The notes beneath the pieces were generated by a model that did no database searches, was not told the origin of the DNA, and worked only from the letters and a program-made list of their open reading frames with translations. The position numbers were made by a program, and so were the translations under genes. Positions 34,594 through 45,473 of a stretch of DNA of 64,000 nucleotides are shown in pieces. The stretch is from Symbiotaphrina buchneri (lineage: Eukaryota > Ascomycota > Symbiotaphrinales > Symbiotaphrinaceae): the NCBI GenBank assembly GCA_001599915.1, contig BCIG01000016.1:310001-374000 (forward strand), read 5' to 3'. The first letter of the stretch is position 1. Every line of letters starts with the position of its first letter.

Positions 34594-35722
34594 ATGCAGA
34601 AGATCTTGCGTCGTGCTGCTGTGGCCAAGAGGCAAGCGGCGCGGCGGGCAGATCTCGCCAGAGGGACCGACAAATTCCTCGAAAGCAGCGCGGCTCATGA
34701 CCAGTACGGGCCTGTAGAGAAGGAGATCCATCGGACTCTCAGAGATGCACGGAAAGCTAGGCGAGAGGACTGGGAGCTCGGTCCATTGGCTCCAAGACGG
34801 GCTGTCGGTGACGAGGTCCTGACGTTTGGTGCGGTGGATTCACACCGTTTACAAGCCGCACCAAAGCCCGAGTCGAAGAGACTCAAAGAGTGGACCATCG
34901 CAGTAGGGGATAGAGTCGTCGTCGTGTCCGGTCGAGACAAAGGCAAAATTGGTCAAGTGAAGAACGTCGACAAGCAGACAGATTGTGTAAGCGTCGAGGG
35001 CATCAACGTGGTAGGTTCCTAATGATTATAGCGCTGTCTGCGATGCCAGCGAAACCAACGCGATATCATGCTTACATCGACATGTACAGGCTGAAGTAGC
35101 TATCCCCGAGTGGGTGCTGAAGAACGAATCCGATAAACGTCGTACGAGACCTATGGAACTCCCGATCCCCGTATCATCTGTACGTCTGGTGTATCCAACA
35201 ATGGACCCCGAATCAGGCACGTTGCGTGATACTATATTCGAGCAGTTGAAGGTTGTATGGGGTGAAAAGCCGTGGCAGTCACCGGAACGGGGAAGACGTA
35301 TGGTTGTCGGCTTAGGTGTCGAGATCCCTTGGCCAGAAGATACCCCTGAAGAACGCCCTGTCAATGATGACGATACCTTGTACATGGATGTCGAACAACA
35401 GACTTGGGTTCCGGAGATGCTACGGGCTCCATTGCCGGATGGAGTCATCGATGAGCTTCGAAACAAATACAGCAGATTCAGAACTCGCCATGACCCGAGC
35501 TACATAACGAAAAGGAATGCTGAAGCACGAGCGCAACAGAGTAAAAATGGGCTATACAACATGAGGACACCTTTGCAAGAACTTAACCGGATCGAACGGA
35601 AGGCGCTCAAAGCTAAGGGGCCGGGGGAGCTGACGGACGAAATGTTGCTGGTGATCGGACAGGTTATGGCATCCAAGAGGCCAGATTCCGGGAAGCAGGC
35701 TGGCCAAACAAGCGCTTCATAG
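34594..35722 (+). CDS. MRPL40: Mitochondrial large-subunit ribosomal protein uL24 (MRPL40)
   Basis: Two exons (34594-35010, 35090-35722) give 349 residues. The Arg/Ala-rich start looks like a mitochondrial targeting sequence. A KOW motif covers about residues 101-136 (IAVGDRVVVVSGRDKGKIGQ) and continues VEGINVAEVAIP across the intron. The long C-terminal extension with SSVRLVYP and LNRIERKALKAKGPG is characteristic of the fungal mitochondrial protein and absent from bacterial L24. It is expected in the mitochondrial large subunit near the exit tunnel. Convergent with ALG14 (168 bp). Confidence 0.88.
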
Positions 35723-35890
35723 GGCATATGGCTTTTCGCCCTACCATGAGCCGTTCAAAAAGGCTGCGGCTTACATTGATGCCTGAAAGTGGCGCCCTAT
35801 TGTACATTGCACGCCGAATACATCCATTCGGAACGCTTCGGCCAAGGATCGGGAGGATGCCAATGATGTACAGATGGATGTAACTGGATT

Positions 35891-36661
35891 TTACACCAAA
35901 ACACCGTAGAATTCTGCTCGTCTCCCGACTCCCCTTAACTTCTCCCACTGAACAATGAACCGGTCTACGACTGCGAGGAGGATGTTGCCACTCAGGCTAA
36001 GTCCCTTCACTCTTGCCCAGCTCTCCACGTATATTGTGCGCATCTTACCCCTCGTGCCTTGCAGGCCCACAAATCGCAGGAGTAGGCAGGCCGCGACGAC
36101 GCAGACTGCGGTCCCTGGGCCATTGGTGAGCACTAGGTCGGGGTAGCGGTTCAGGACCGGTTCCCTAGGCGACGCAATTCGCAGGGCATGAAAGCATGCC
36201 AGCAAGCATCTGATTGCAGAGACCGGGGTTGTCCACAGAGGTTGATGTATTCTCCTTGCCCGAGGCACCGTGACGATGTCGAAGCCCGACGAAACGGTGA
36301 CGTGCCCGCCCAAGGTCGACTCAAATTCGGCGGCCTTCTGAGCACTGAAAGCGTCGCCCTCGCTGATTATGTAGCGGCGACGGTTGTATGATTTGGTGTC
36401 AAGACCGCGCAGGATTGCTAGCATTTCCGCAGTGTGACCACCGCTGCCCAGTACCACCACCAAGAATGTCGGCGAGCCACGTCTGCGAAGTGCTGGACGA
36501 GTCGGATGCACGGAGGGTAGGATGTAGAGAAGACGCAACTGCAGCGGGGTTAGACGGCGGCCAGCAGATCGAATCATCGTGTGGTCACTCCTCACAAAAG
36601 CGAACACCAGGACGAGTAAGAGAGCCGCGAAGACGAGCAGCCAGCGATTAATGACCGGCAT
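35891..36661 (-). CDS. ALG14: UDP-GlcNAc transferase subunit Alg14
   Basis: A single exon encodes 256 residues. A membrane anchor covers about residues 6-23, followed by a basic stretch. The glycosyltransferase-B N-terminal fold shows LVVVLGSGGHTAEML (67-81), RRRYIISEGD, and near the end DLVLTNGPGTAVCV and RTIYVESWARVKGLSLSG. Alg14 anchors the catalytic partner Alg13 to the ER; together they add the second GlcNAc to dolichol-PP-GlcNAc in N-glycan assembly. Length is normal. Divergent from IMA1. Confidence 0.93.
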   Translation of the reverse strand: MPVINRWLLVFAALLLVLVFAFVRSDHTMIRSAGRRLTPLQLRLLYILPSVHPTRPALRRRGSPTFLVVVLGSGGHTAEMLAILRGLDTKSYNRRRYIISEGDAFSAQKAAEFESTLGGHVTVSSGFDIVTVPRARRIHQPLWTTPVSAIRCLLACFHALRIASPREPVLNRYPDLVLTNGPGTAVCVVAACLLLRFVGLQGTRGKMRTIYVESWARVKGLSLSGNILLAVVDRFIVQWEKLRGVGRRAEFYGVLV

Positions 36662-37256
36662 GCCCGACGCAGGCCTGGACTAGGAGGTTCCGGGCATTGA
36701 AGTTTGACAGCGGACCTGCCAGAAGTAGGTAGGAATTGCAGCTGGAGGAAGGTATCACTCTAGAATCCTTCCTACCTTGTTTAGAAACTCAGGGCCGGGA
36801 GTAGGTTGTGTGAGATCACGCGTCTGTTAGCCGCCGTTGCGCGCTTGATAGCGCTGTTTTGCTGAAGTTAAGGTTAACGTGGCTTAGCCTAGACTAGCCC
36901 TAGCGGCTGGCGTTTGTCTTAACTTTTAAGGTAAGGTACCTTAAGGTACCTTACCTGTAACTGACGCAGCTGCGCTTTGTCTTTTGTACCTCACATAAGG
37001 TAAATAAATCCAATATAACATTTCACCCTCGGAGCAGGTCTGAGCAGAAATCTTCCTGTCGCCTTCAAACCTACGATCTTGTCGAGCTTCTTGCGTGCTT
37101 AAAACCCAATAGGTACCTAAGCATCAACGCCCGGTTCAGACTCATGGTCATGTCCAACCTGCTGCGTTGCGCGTCTGGAAGTCGTCCATGAATTGCCGTT
37201 ACCGCTCGATCAATCGAGTACGGTTCTTCTAATTCCCATTTCTCAATCTAACAGAG
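36662..37256. promoter_or_regulatory. Divergent promoter ALG14/IMA1 with AAGGTA cluster
   Basis: About eight AAGGTA or TACCTT cores; five are packed at 36928-36956 as overlapping AAGGTAAGGTACC and CTTAAGGTACCTTACC. No coding region is supported. Confidence 0.55.
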
Positions 37257-39603
37257 ATGGCACCTCTATTAAGAAAAGCTCTGGTCTGCTTTTACTGCGG
37301 CCTCCGATCCTGTCAAAAGCAGAACGGCCGGGTCAGACACTGGCGCTGTGAGAGTTGCGAAGCTGTTAATTACCTGGATGAAGTATAGCTCTCCGAAAAC
37401 CTCATCTCTGCCGAAAGCTGACTTCGTCCAATGCTAGCACGGGAACATCACAGATCCTCCTGCCCCTGCCCACCCNGCCCCCCCTGTGCAATATGCGCAA
37501 CCCGTGCCACGCCCTACCTCACCCTCCTTGTCGTTTAGTGAGGATCAGTTGTTCTGCCAAACATGCTTGCGGAACCAACTCATTGTCTCGCAGAAGCTAG
37601 CAGACTACTTTCCCGACGAGGACGATCCAACCTATCACGACTATGACGCAGCTTTTCCAGAATTTCGTAAGCGCCTTGAGAGCCGGTATCCTCAGGTATG
37701 CCTAGACTGTGCTCCACGAGTCGCCGCACGGATCAAGGCGACTGGCTATGCCGCGAAGACCGACCATTTGAGACGGATGATGGAAAGATCGCAGCTGACG
37801 GCTGGATTTCGGAACCGTCAAGGATGGTCACGGAGCAATGTCGTGGTCGGTTCTGGCCGGCTGCTATGGTGGTCCAGCATACTTGCACAGCTCTTGTATA
37901 ACGTTGTTGGAGGTTTCGGCCACATAGTCATCAAAGAAGGATACTCGGTTGAAAGATCTGACATGATGGTAGGGGCCTTGAGTTGGGCACTATCACTGAT
38001 ACACCCTGCCGACGCAGATCTCCATTCTATCGCATCAAGCTTGGGTTTGTCTAGTGTCATTGCTGGTCTTCTGTCGATATGGTGGAATAACCAGTGGGCA
38101 ACGAAATTACAGAAACCTCTGGCGCGCTTGAGCGGCCTAGCAGAGTACTATAGGCTGCAGGCCGTTTTCCTTTTCGTAAGGCTGGGCTTCTGGCTTTTCA
38201 CGCGGTATTGGCATGTGGATGGCGCAGGTGTGGCAGCACAGGCGCTCCACATGCTAATGATCTTGTTTACCGTTATGGTGAGATGTCTCCGGGTTTTTCA
38301 GAGTGACTTTATTAATACCTGCACGCAGGTGGGTTGGAAGTCTTGCGGCATAGTCAAGTTGAAGGCTTTGCAGATCAAGTTCCACGACTCCACGGATCAG
38401 TTGGCATCTTTGGCCCAAAGCCAGTCGACTGCTGAGCCCGGAATCATGCGTGCTGTCACCGAACGGGAACACATACCTCGGCTCAACTCTCGCGCACAGC
38501 AAATCAATGAGCCATTCCCAGTCAGTGCTCTTGCACCGCCTCTATGGGATCCGTCGCCCCGCGCGCCGCAATATCATCCTCCCACGCCCCCGCCAGATGA
38601 GCCAACGGATGATGTTATGGACTGGGTGCCTTCCCAGACGGCTTCCTTCGCCCCTATTCCCAGAAACCGGCCCGAAGAACAACAACCTGTCACGATCGCG
38701 TCAACACCGTCACCTTTCCGGGGGCGACTTCCTCCAGCACCTATTACTCCTGCACAACATTATCGTAACCGTGCAAGAATCCCAGTACTCACAAAGGAAC
38801 CGAAAGAGCAGCAAAACTTCTTCAGATCTATCACCCAAGGTGCCCACTCATCCGCGAGAAGTCTCAGCCAAGGGCCGGAGGAGCAGCGAGGTACTAGGAC
38901 AGAGATTGACATGGCGCCGCCGCGTTTCTTTCCGCCCTCGGACACCAAGACCGATACCGAGTTGGAACGTCTTTTCGAAGCTGCGTTCTCCATACGGGAT
39001 GAACCAAAAGAAGTCCTGGACAAGCGTGAGGAGCGGCTAGCTGAACTAGTCGACTACAGAAGATTTGGATCAGTCATCGCTTTGGTGTCGCTCGCTGCTG
39101 CCTTGATCTGTTGGTACTCTGCGATATATTTCAAATCCGTATCGTCTCACCTCCAAATCGCAGCGATGACCGGCTCAGCGTTTGTAGCTCTGCGAGCTCT
39201 CGTTGGCGGTTTATCCTCTCAACAGCGCAATTTTACGCGGTCAGTCATGATGCCAGCCTTTGAACTGCTTGCATCCTTTCTGGTGGTCAACGCTGTTGGC
39301 ATGAGCGGTCGATCAGAGCAGGCGGTGCATTTCTTGGGCCTTACCTTGCTGACAGTGATGATATTCTTGGAAGGTCTGGACTGGGTATTCTTGTGCTACG
39401 CCGAAGATCAACACTTGTCTGCGAATCGTACACAGGCCGTTCTGGTACAAGGCAGGCCAACGTCTAAGAAAGACCCTGGAGATATCAATCAAAGCATGAT
39501 AGATCCACGATTGCAAAGCTTCAATCCCTCTGAACGCTCCGTCAGGAAAGAGAGCATTCCATCACTGGGACTGTCGGGTCTCTCCATTGACTCAAGGCGG
39601 TAG
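37257..39603 (+). CDS. IMA1: Inner nuclear membrane protein Ima1 (Samp1/NET5 family)
   Basis: Two exons (37257-37382, 37438-39603) give 763 residues. The Ima1 N-terminal domain has four CxxC pairs: CFYC (11-14), CESC (31-34), CQTC (82-85) and CLDC (130-133), with LADYFPDEDDPTYHDY between. Several membrane spans follow (about 180-320), then a Pro/Ser-rich nucleoplasmic loop, a second set of spans (about 575-690), and a short tail. Ima1 sits in the inner nuclear membrane and in fission yeast helps couple centromeric chromatin to the spindle pole body. Base 37476 is an N, but it is the third base of a CCN codon, so proline is certain. Confidence 0.88.
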
Positions 39604-39892
39604 AGCTTTCGGACAGGTTCTCACTAGATTCCTAAAAGACTTGGGTGGCGGGTACTGCTGCTGACAGTATCGTCCTCATGGGTTTTATTGCAATTTTTAA
39701 ATTATGAATTATGCCGTTAGGAATAGCATCAGGCCCTTCTGGACCCATTGGCGTTTCTCAATTGCCCTCAATGCTCGGTCCTCGGTGGGCATCGGCCCTG
39801 GACAATTTCTGTCATACAGACTGACCGGGAGAAAACAATGCCCGAGTTACGGATTATGTATGCTCGGAGGCCAAGGATCGTCTGGGGTTCGG
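39604..39892. other. Convergent spacer IMA1/ELP1
   Basis: Just under 300 bp of facing 3' regions. No gene, motif cluster or repeat is visible. Confidence 0.5.
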
Positions 39893-42800
39893 TCATTTTA
39901 GTATTGATAGCCCCTGAAATGCCCTGATGATGGGTGGCGTCTTCGTCTTTCCTGCCTCTTCCAGACTCTCCCAAAACACACCGTCAGCACCAGGCGGTCT
40001 ATAAGGGCCCACCCTCTCCGCAAGCTCCGCTTCTTTCGCGTTTGAAGCAGCCTCTGGTCCGCCATCCGACAGGTAAACCTCGCCTAAACAGCCGTTGCAT
40101 AGGTCGACGACCTCCTTCATAGCTGCGTCAACTGCGCTGGCGCGCTCCCGCATCCGGCGCCTGATCAACCCTTCCAGGAGTCGTTGGACCTCCTCCCCGA
40201 CACTGTTCACCCGCTCGATGAGGCGTGTAATAGAGTTGATTAGATATTCCTCCTCGTACACCGTGCCTTTCTTCCCGCGTGCCCGCTTCCGCTCCTCGCG
40301 CCGCTTGTTCTTTGACGTCTTCCGTGTTGTGGTAGTGTTCACCGTCCCAGTCCGGTTGGTATATCTCGTGAACAGCGTAGCTCCCGCGGTCGTATCTGTA
40401 GGAGCAATGGAGACATTATCTGGCAGATCAGAAGCTGGTGTTCCTTCGTAGTAGGCAACTATGCGACAAGAAGGCAAAGGGTCAGATCTTCCGTTCTTGT
40501 CCCATGGAACTGATGACGAAAACTTACGCGGCTCCTCAGACTTTTTAATCCTAAGCTCTCGCAGTCGCGGCACCTGGGCTCCAATCTGCCCTTTACATTC
40601 TGCGAGCAGCTCAGTGATTGTTGCCAAACCTTCTGCTAGTCCGGGATCGATGACTGATTCTATGAGGGCCGGTTGGCCATGCAAAGCTATGACTCGCATG
40701 GCCTCACCAAAATGATATCCTCTGCATAACATTCTGGAAGCAGCACCAACATCGGACAGATAGTCGAGGTGGATAACGGCGGCGCTGGGGAAGTCTCTGG
40801 TCTCCTGGAGAGCCTCCGCGAGAGCACGAGCAACTGTAGCAACTTTTGAAGCGGGATAATGCGCCAGCTGTGCGCAAGTAAGGCATTCCCGCCATGCGTG
40901 CGCGAGTTTGTAGCATTCGCTGGCCGCTCCGTAGTGGGAAATGTACTCATAGCCTTGCCGTGGGTAAGCAATCCCACCCAGTAACAGCCGAGAAGGCAAG
41001 TACACTTACACATGCCAGCTTCTTTGTACCTCGAGTGCTCACTCAGGTACTCGGCGTAGATCTTCAATATTGCATCATGGCTGTCCGCATCATACCTATA
41101 CAGGTCCAGAGCCACTGTGTACAGTTCGTGTTTGCCAGTGTACCTTATTGCTTCTTCGAGAGATCCTAATGTGTAGAGATGCTTCAGCGCTGTACGGTGG
41201 CGTCCCAAGTGATCAGCAATAGTAAATTGCTTCCGCAAGGGTGGTAACGCTTTTAGACCCAAGAGGAATGGCATATACTCTCGGGGATCCTGATATGGGT
41301 TAGAACAAGGATAAAACCGTCGCTGGTAGAGGTCGCTAGGGTTCATGGCACCTACCATTTGTGCCTGCTGGGCTACCATCAGAGCTAGGTCCAAGTCATA
41401 CAAGCCCAATGCTTCGTTGTACAATCTATTTGCGTCAGCCAAAAAGCAGATGTGCTCAACTGCACGCTCCGCAAATTTCAGATTGGTGCCTGTGCGCATT
41501 AGTGTTGCAATATTCGATACGGATGGATCTACTGTACCTCTGAGTTCGGCAATCATCTCCAGCCCAGCCTCCAGGTCCGGCGGAGATTTACAGGCATAAG
41601 CGGTAATAATATTTTGAAGATTGGTGGACGTCCTGCCTTTCAGGACGTTTATGAATGCATCACAAATTCTATTAATCTTTGAGCCGGAAGGGAGTGATGT
41701 ATGTTCGATCGTCCCATCCAAAACCACAGGATCGTTGTCGGTCTTTAGGGTCTCTTTATACATGGTTTTGGTTACGTCTTCGTCCCTACATCTCGTAAGC
41801 TGCTGCTTTAGAGATCTCAGGGATGTCCGTTTCTACCTGAGCTGGGATAAAAATAGGTCAATATGCTCGACTCTCCCAATCTGATCAACAAACAGAGCAA
41901 CATCTTCCATGAACTGCCGCGGGGAATAGTCATGCAGTATGTTCATGTCTACCTTTTGGTTCCTGCAGACCAGATACGCGCTTTTATAATCCCTGGCTGC
42001 GATGCTTCTGCGGACGCCCGCTACGACCAGTGCCCTGGGATAAATAGTCTCAAGATTGCCCCTGGGCATTTGCAGTATGACAGCAGAGGACGTTGGTATG
42101 ATGGTGACTATACGGGCACCACGTTCGATGCTTCGGCATCTCTCGTCCTTTTCCGGATCGTCGCCCGGCACCTCGAGGACTTGAGATATAGTAAGCACTC
42201 GGAATCGAGAATCACTTCGAGATTACATACCCTCCAGGCTGGTGAAATGGACGAATTTAAGCAAATGTTGACTAGTTGTGAGCACCAAGTGGGACGGCGT
42301 GGTGCTGAAGGAAGTACAGTTCTTCAGTAGAAGACGATGATTCGCATACAGGGCTCCAGACTTGGAGAGTCCGAAGGCAATTGTCTGTCCAACAGTCAGA
42401 AATCCTTTCCTTCGCAGAACAGGCTTTGGGTGTACAATACCTCGTCCTCATGATGCACGATCCTCAGGTATGGCACCTGGGAAGGAAAGGTTACGCGTTC
42501 AACGAATTGAAGGTTTGCGAAATCCTCTTGGTTAGGAGAATCCCCTGAGAGCCGACCTTCCAAAACCTTGGTCCCATTGCTTATGCTTATAGACATATGA
42601 TCAGCAGAGGGCAGAAGAGCCGATATCGTATGTGTAAACGGTATGGAGCGAACTAGGCTGAGCCCTTGACTTTCCATCTGATAGCAAAGGACAGTACTTG
42701 AGGACGGATGTGCCAGCAGGACGAACAACGTGAAGTCACCAATCCAGCATATTTGCTGATACCGCGACCATGGATCGTTTCCCGGCAAATTGCGGGAGAT

Positions 42801-44337
42801 TTGCAGCTCAGGCCTAGTCATCCGGTTACTCTTGTACTGCCACTCATATACACTGATCCTGTTTGGTTCTAACACAGCCATCCGAGAGCTCTGGTGACTG
42901 ATGGCAGCATCTACTGCAATGCTGTCACAAGGAACGTGATACAGTGCCATGGGCGGAGGCACGTTGGCAAGCCGGAGTGGCGTCAGATGTAATTGGCCTT
43001 AGTACGGTGTCAGCAAGCGCTCTTGTAAAGATGCAAGTTACATACGACCATCGAGGACAACAGTCAGCCCATAGTCGTAGGGTGGTGTTGTCTCACCTCC
43101 GATGCAGGTGGGAATATAATCGAGTCTCTTGACTGCATCTGCGATCTGTCAGTCCATAGGATCTTTTGTAAGTGAACAATAACGACGATCATGAGCCCCA
43201 CCCACCTGGACAAAATAGCGCGAATTGAGAGGGACGCTCGGGATGCCATTCGAGCGAGACGGTGGTTTCATCTGGTCTGTTTGCTGACAACGCAATCTCC
43301 TGGCTCAGATAATAGTGGTAATTGCTCATTGTCCACATCTGCGTCCTGTCCTTGTAAACCACCGCTAATGCAGAAGAGTCTATGTTCCACTTCAAGTCGA
43401 TGGGTGCCGGCATATGCTCTCTCTCCCCCTGAGCAAGCCGAAGGTTGAAGTCGCCATGACGAAGACCATTCCGTTCGAAAAAGACAACGTCAGTCTTGCC
43501 TTCCCATTGCCTAATCGCTCCTATGACATTTCCAGAGGGCCGCCAGCTCAAGGAACCCTCCAAGCCATCTACGGGCTCGCTGACACTCTCCAAAACTCCT
43601 TCCCTGGTCAAGACCCTGATCACACGACGCTTGCCCTGGTCGATCGTAGATATGGCCAAGTAGGCACCATCTCCGCGCCAACTCATCGACACATTTCCGG
43701 CGTCGAAAGGACTAAGGACCCCTGCTTCAACTCTTTCCGGCACAGTAGGATCCCTGGCAGCTTTAGCCCTCTTTCCCTTGAATTGAGTCTCAGCTTTCCC
43801 CCAGCCCACAGATACATGCTGAGAGACCTCCAGATCCTGACTCGTCAGTGTAGTCGTAGCAATGCTTTCGAAGTCTCTAGACATGAACAATATAGTGTCG
43901 GCGCCAGTGGCTACTGCGAGCAACTCTCCGTCAGGGGACCATGCCGCTGCCCGTATGCCCTCGTCGACAGAACCGACTATCTCGATCCGATCTTCCCCAG
44001 GGAGTGGTTCCTCACGGACTATGACAATGTCGCCTCCCGCAAAAATCAGGCATGTTACAAGATTGTCTGGGAAGAATTGGATATCAAGAATACTATCTGT
44101 TGCCAGGTCGGGAGATGGCGAAAGAGCGTCCCATGATGCAATATTTTCCAGCCGGTCTGCGTCTTCATCCGTTTCTTGTCTGGAGTAAAGCCGCTTCAAT
44201 TCAACCAAAGGCAGATCTTCTGTTGGTCCGAAGGCGCATATCAGGGCATTTGCCGTTACGTCCCAGGCAGTTGCCGAAAGAGGCAATCCTGCTTTGAACT
44301 TCACCGCAGTGTGGTGGATAGTCCGGAGGCTCTGCAT
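39893..44337 (-). CDS. ELP1: Elongator complex subunit Elp1 (Iki3)
   Basis: Eight exons give 1347 residues: 44337-43206, 43138-43049, 42997-42441, 42384-42231, 42179-41837, 41785-41010, 40953-40528, 40458-39893. The N-terminal half is two WD40 propellers (for example AAAWSPDGELLAVAT, VSMSWRGDGAYLAIST). The C-terminal half is a TPR-like solenoid (LPPLRKQFTIADHLGRHRTAL, AYYEGTPASDLPDNVSIAP). A strongly basic patch at about 1205-1223 (RKTSKNKRREERKRARGKK) matches the conserved tRNA-binding/nuclear-localisation element. Elongator installs mcm5/ncm5 side chains on wobble uridine of tRNAs. The start of exon 2 is ambiguous: AG at 43139 or 43133 both keep frame. All other joins restore family sequence. 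Confidence 0.95.
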
Positions 44338-44730
44338 ATTGTGGCTTTTTTAGAAGCTTCCTTCTCCATACCTCCGTCTTTCCATCGCCCAGAAGTCAGG
44401 GTGTGAAGCGCCTTATGTAGGGTGTTACAGCAAATGGTCAGTCAAAGAAAAAAAAAAGATTTCTACTCTTTACAAAGGTACCTACTTTTAAGTACTCTAG
44501 TAGGGGTCGCTTGAGCGCTACCGAGCGATGAAGTCGTCGCTGAGCGTCCAGGTCTCAATTACGGCTCAGATGATTTGATGTGCAGTCATTACCAAAGCAT
44601 TGGTCACAGCATAGACACAACTGAAAATACTGCATCCTTTATTCATGTATAGTTCTGTACAGCGACAAGACGGCCTCTCCATAGGTCCCTGTAATTCCCG
44701 GCGCGTCTCCTTCTTCGATCAACGACAGCC
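44338..44730. promoter_or_regulatory. ELP1 promoter and COX8 3' region
   Basis: About 390 bp between tandem minus-strand genes. It has one AAGGTACC core at about 44476 and an A-run at about 44448-44457. Nothing else is supported. Confidence 0.45.
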
Positions 44731-45073
44731 TCACTTGTTTTTGTATGTTTGCCACACTACCATAGGGTTAGTTTTTCCCAATCATGACAGGGGCCAGATG
44801 ATTATCTTACGGGCAATGAAGAATGGTGCTCCAAAACCCACAACTAAGCCTCCGTTAGCCTTCATCCTTGTAGCCGTAAGTGTTATGCAACGTACACATG
44901 AAACCCCAGTATCTGAGGGCAAAGAAGCGGGTTAAAGGATTGAACGGGATATTGCTTCGTGGACCCTCAGGGTAGTGGTAAGGGCTGGCCATGCGGGCAC
45001 GAGTGGCATGGAAGCCACGGCGAGCGACCAGGGCGGTCGTCGTTGAAGCACGGAGAGCGGACCTAGAGAGCAT
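44731..45073 (-). CDS. COX8: Cytochrome c oxidase subunit VIII (VIIc family)
   Basis: Three small exons (45073-44898, 44866-44811, 44756-44731) give 85 residues. The N-terminus is a mitochondrial presequence rich in Arg/Ser/Ala. The mature start reads MASPYHYPEGPRSNIPFNP, then FALRYWGF, a single membrane helix GLVVGFGAPFFIA and the end LWQTYKNK. This is the order of the fungal oxidase subunit called COX8 in yeast and VIIc in animals, an inner-membrane subunit on the rim of complex IV. The last exon has only 26 coding bases. Without the first intron the frame ends early, which hides the gene from single-exon searches. Divergent from MTR4. Confidence 0.87.
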
Positions 45074-45473
45074 CTGGGAAGATGCGTCAGCCGGTAGAAA
45101 GGACGATCGCAGGCCGGGACCGCCAACTTTGTTCAATTGTCGTGCGGACGTGATGTGCTTGCAGTGTCGTGGGGTTGAGATGTGCCGTCGATGGATGACC
45201 ACAGGTTGGTTCGGAGTATTCGCAGTTCGAGGGATCGTAAGGTACGAACTGGTGTGGTGCTCTTGCTTTAACCACGTCCGCTCTAGTCCCGATTCTCACT
45301 TTAGCTTTTTAGTACGGTGACCCTTCGAGCCTTTCTCGTCAAAGGTTTCAACCGCCAAAATTGTTAGAAGATTTCCGTTCGTGATATGATGGTCGACATT
45401 GGCTGGTAGGTTTCCAGCAGCCACCCACAGCCTTACGATTCGTTCGCAGTTGGTGTCGGTGCCCCACACAGCC
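45074..45473. promoter_or_regulatory. Divergent promoter COX8/MTR4
   Basis: A 400-bp spacer with one CGTAAGGTACGAACTG at about 45237, which resembles the extended word seen upstream of SFM1. No coding region is supported. Confidence 0.45.

Noticed and set aside
37476-37476. Ambiguous base N as a possible frame problem in IMA1
   Set aside because: The N is the third base of a CCN codon; proline is certain and the frame is open on both sides.
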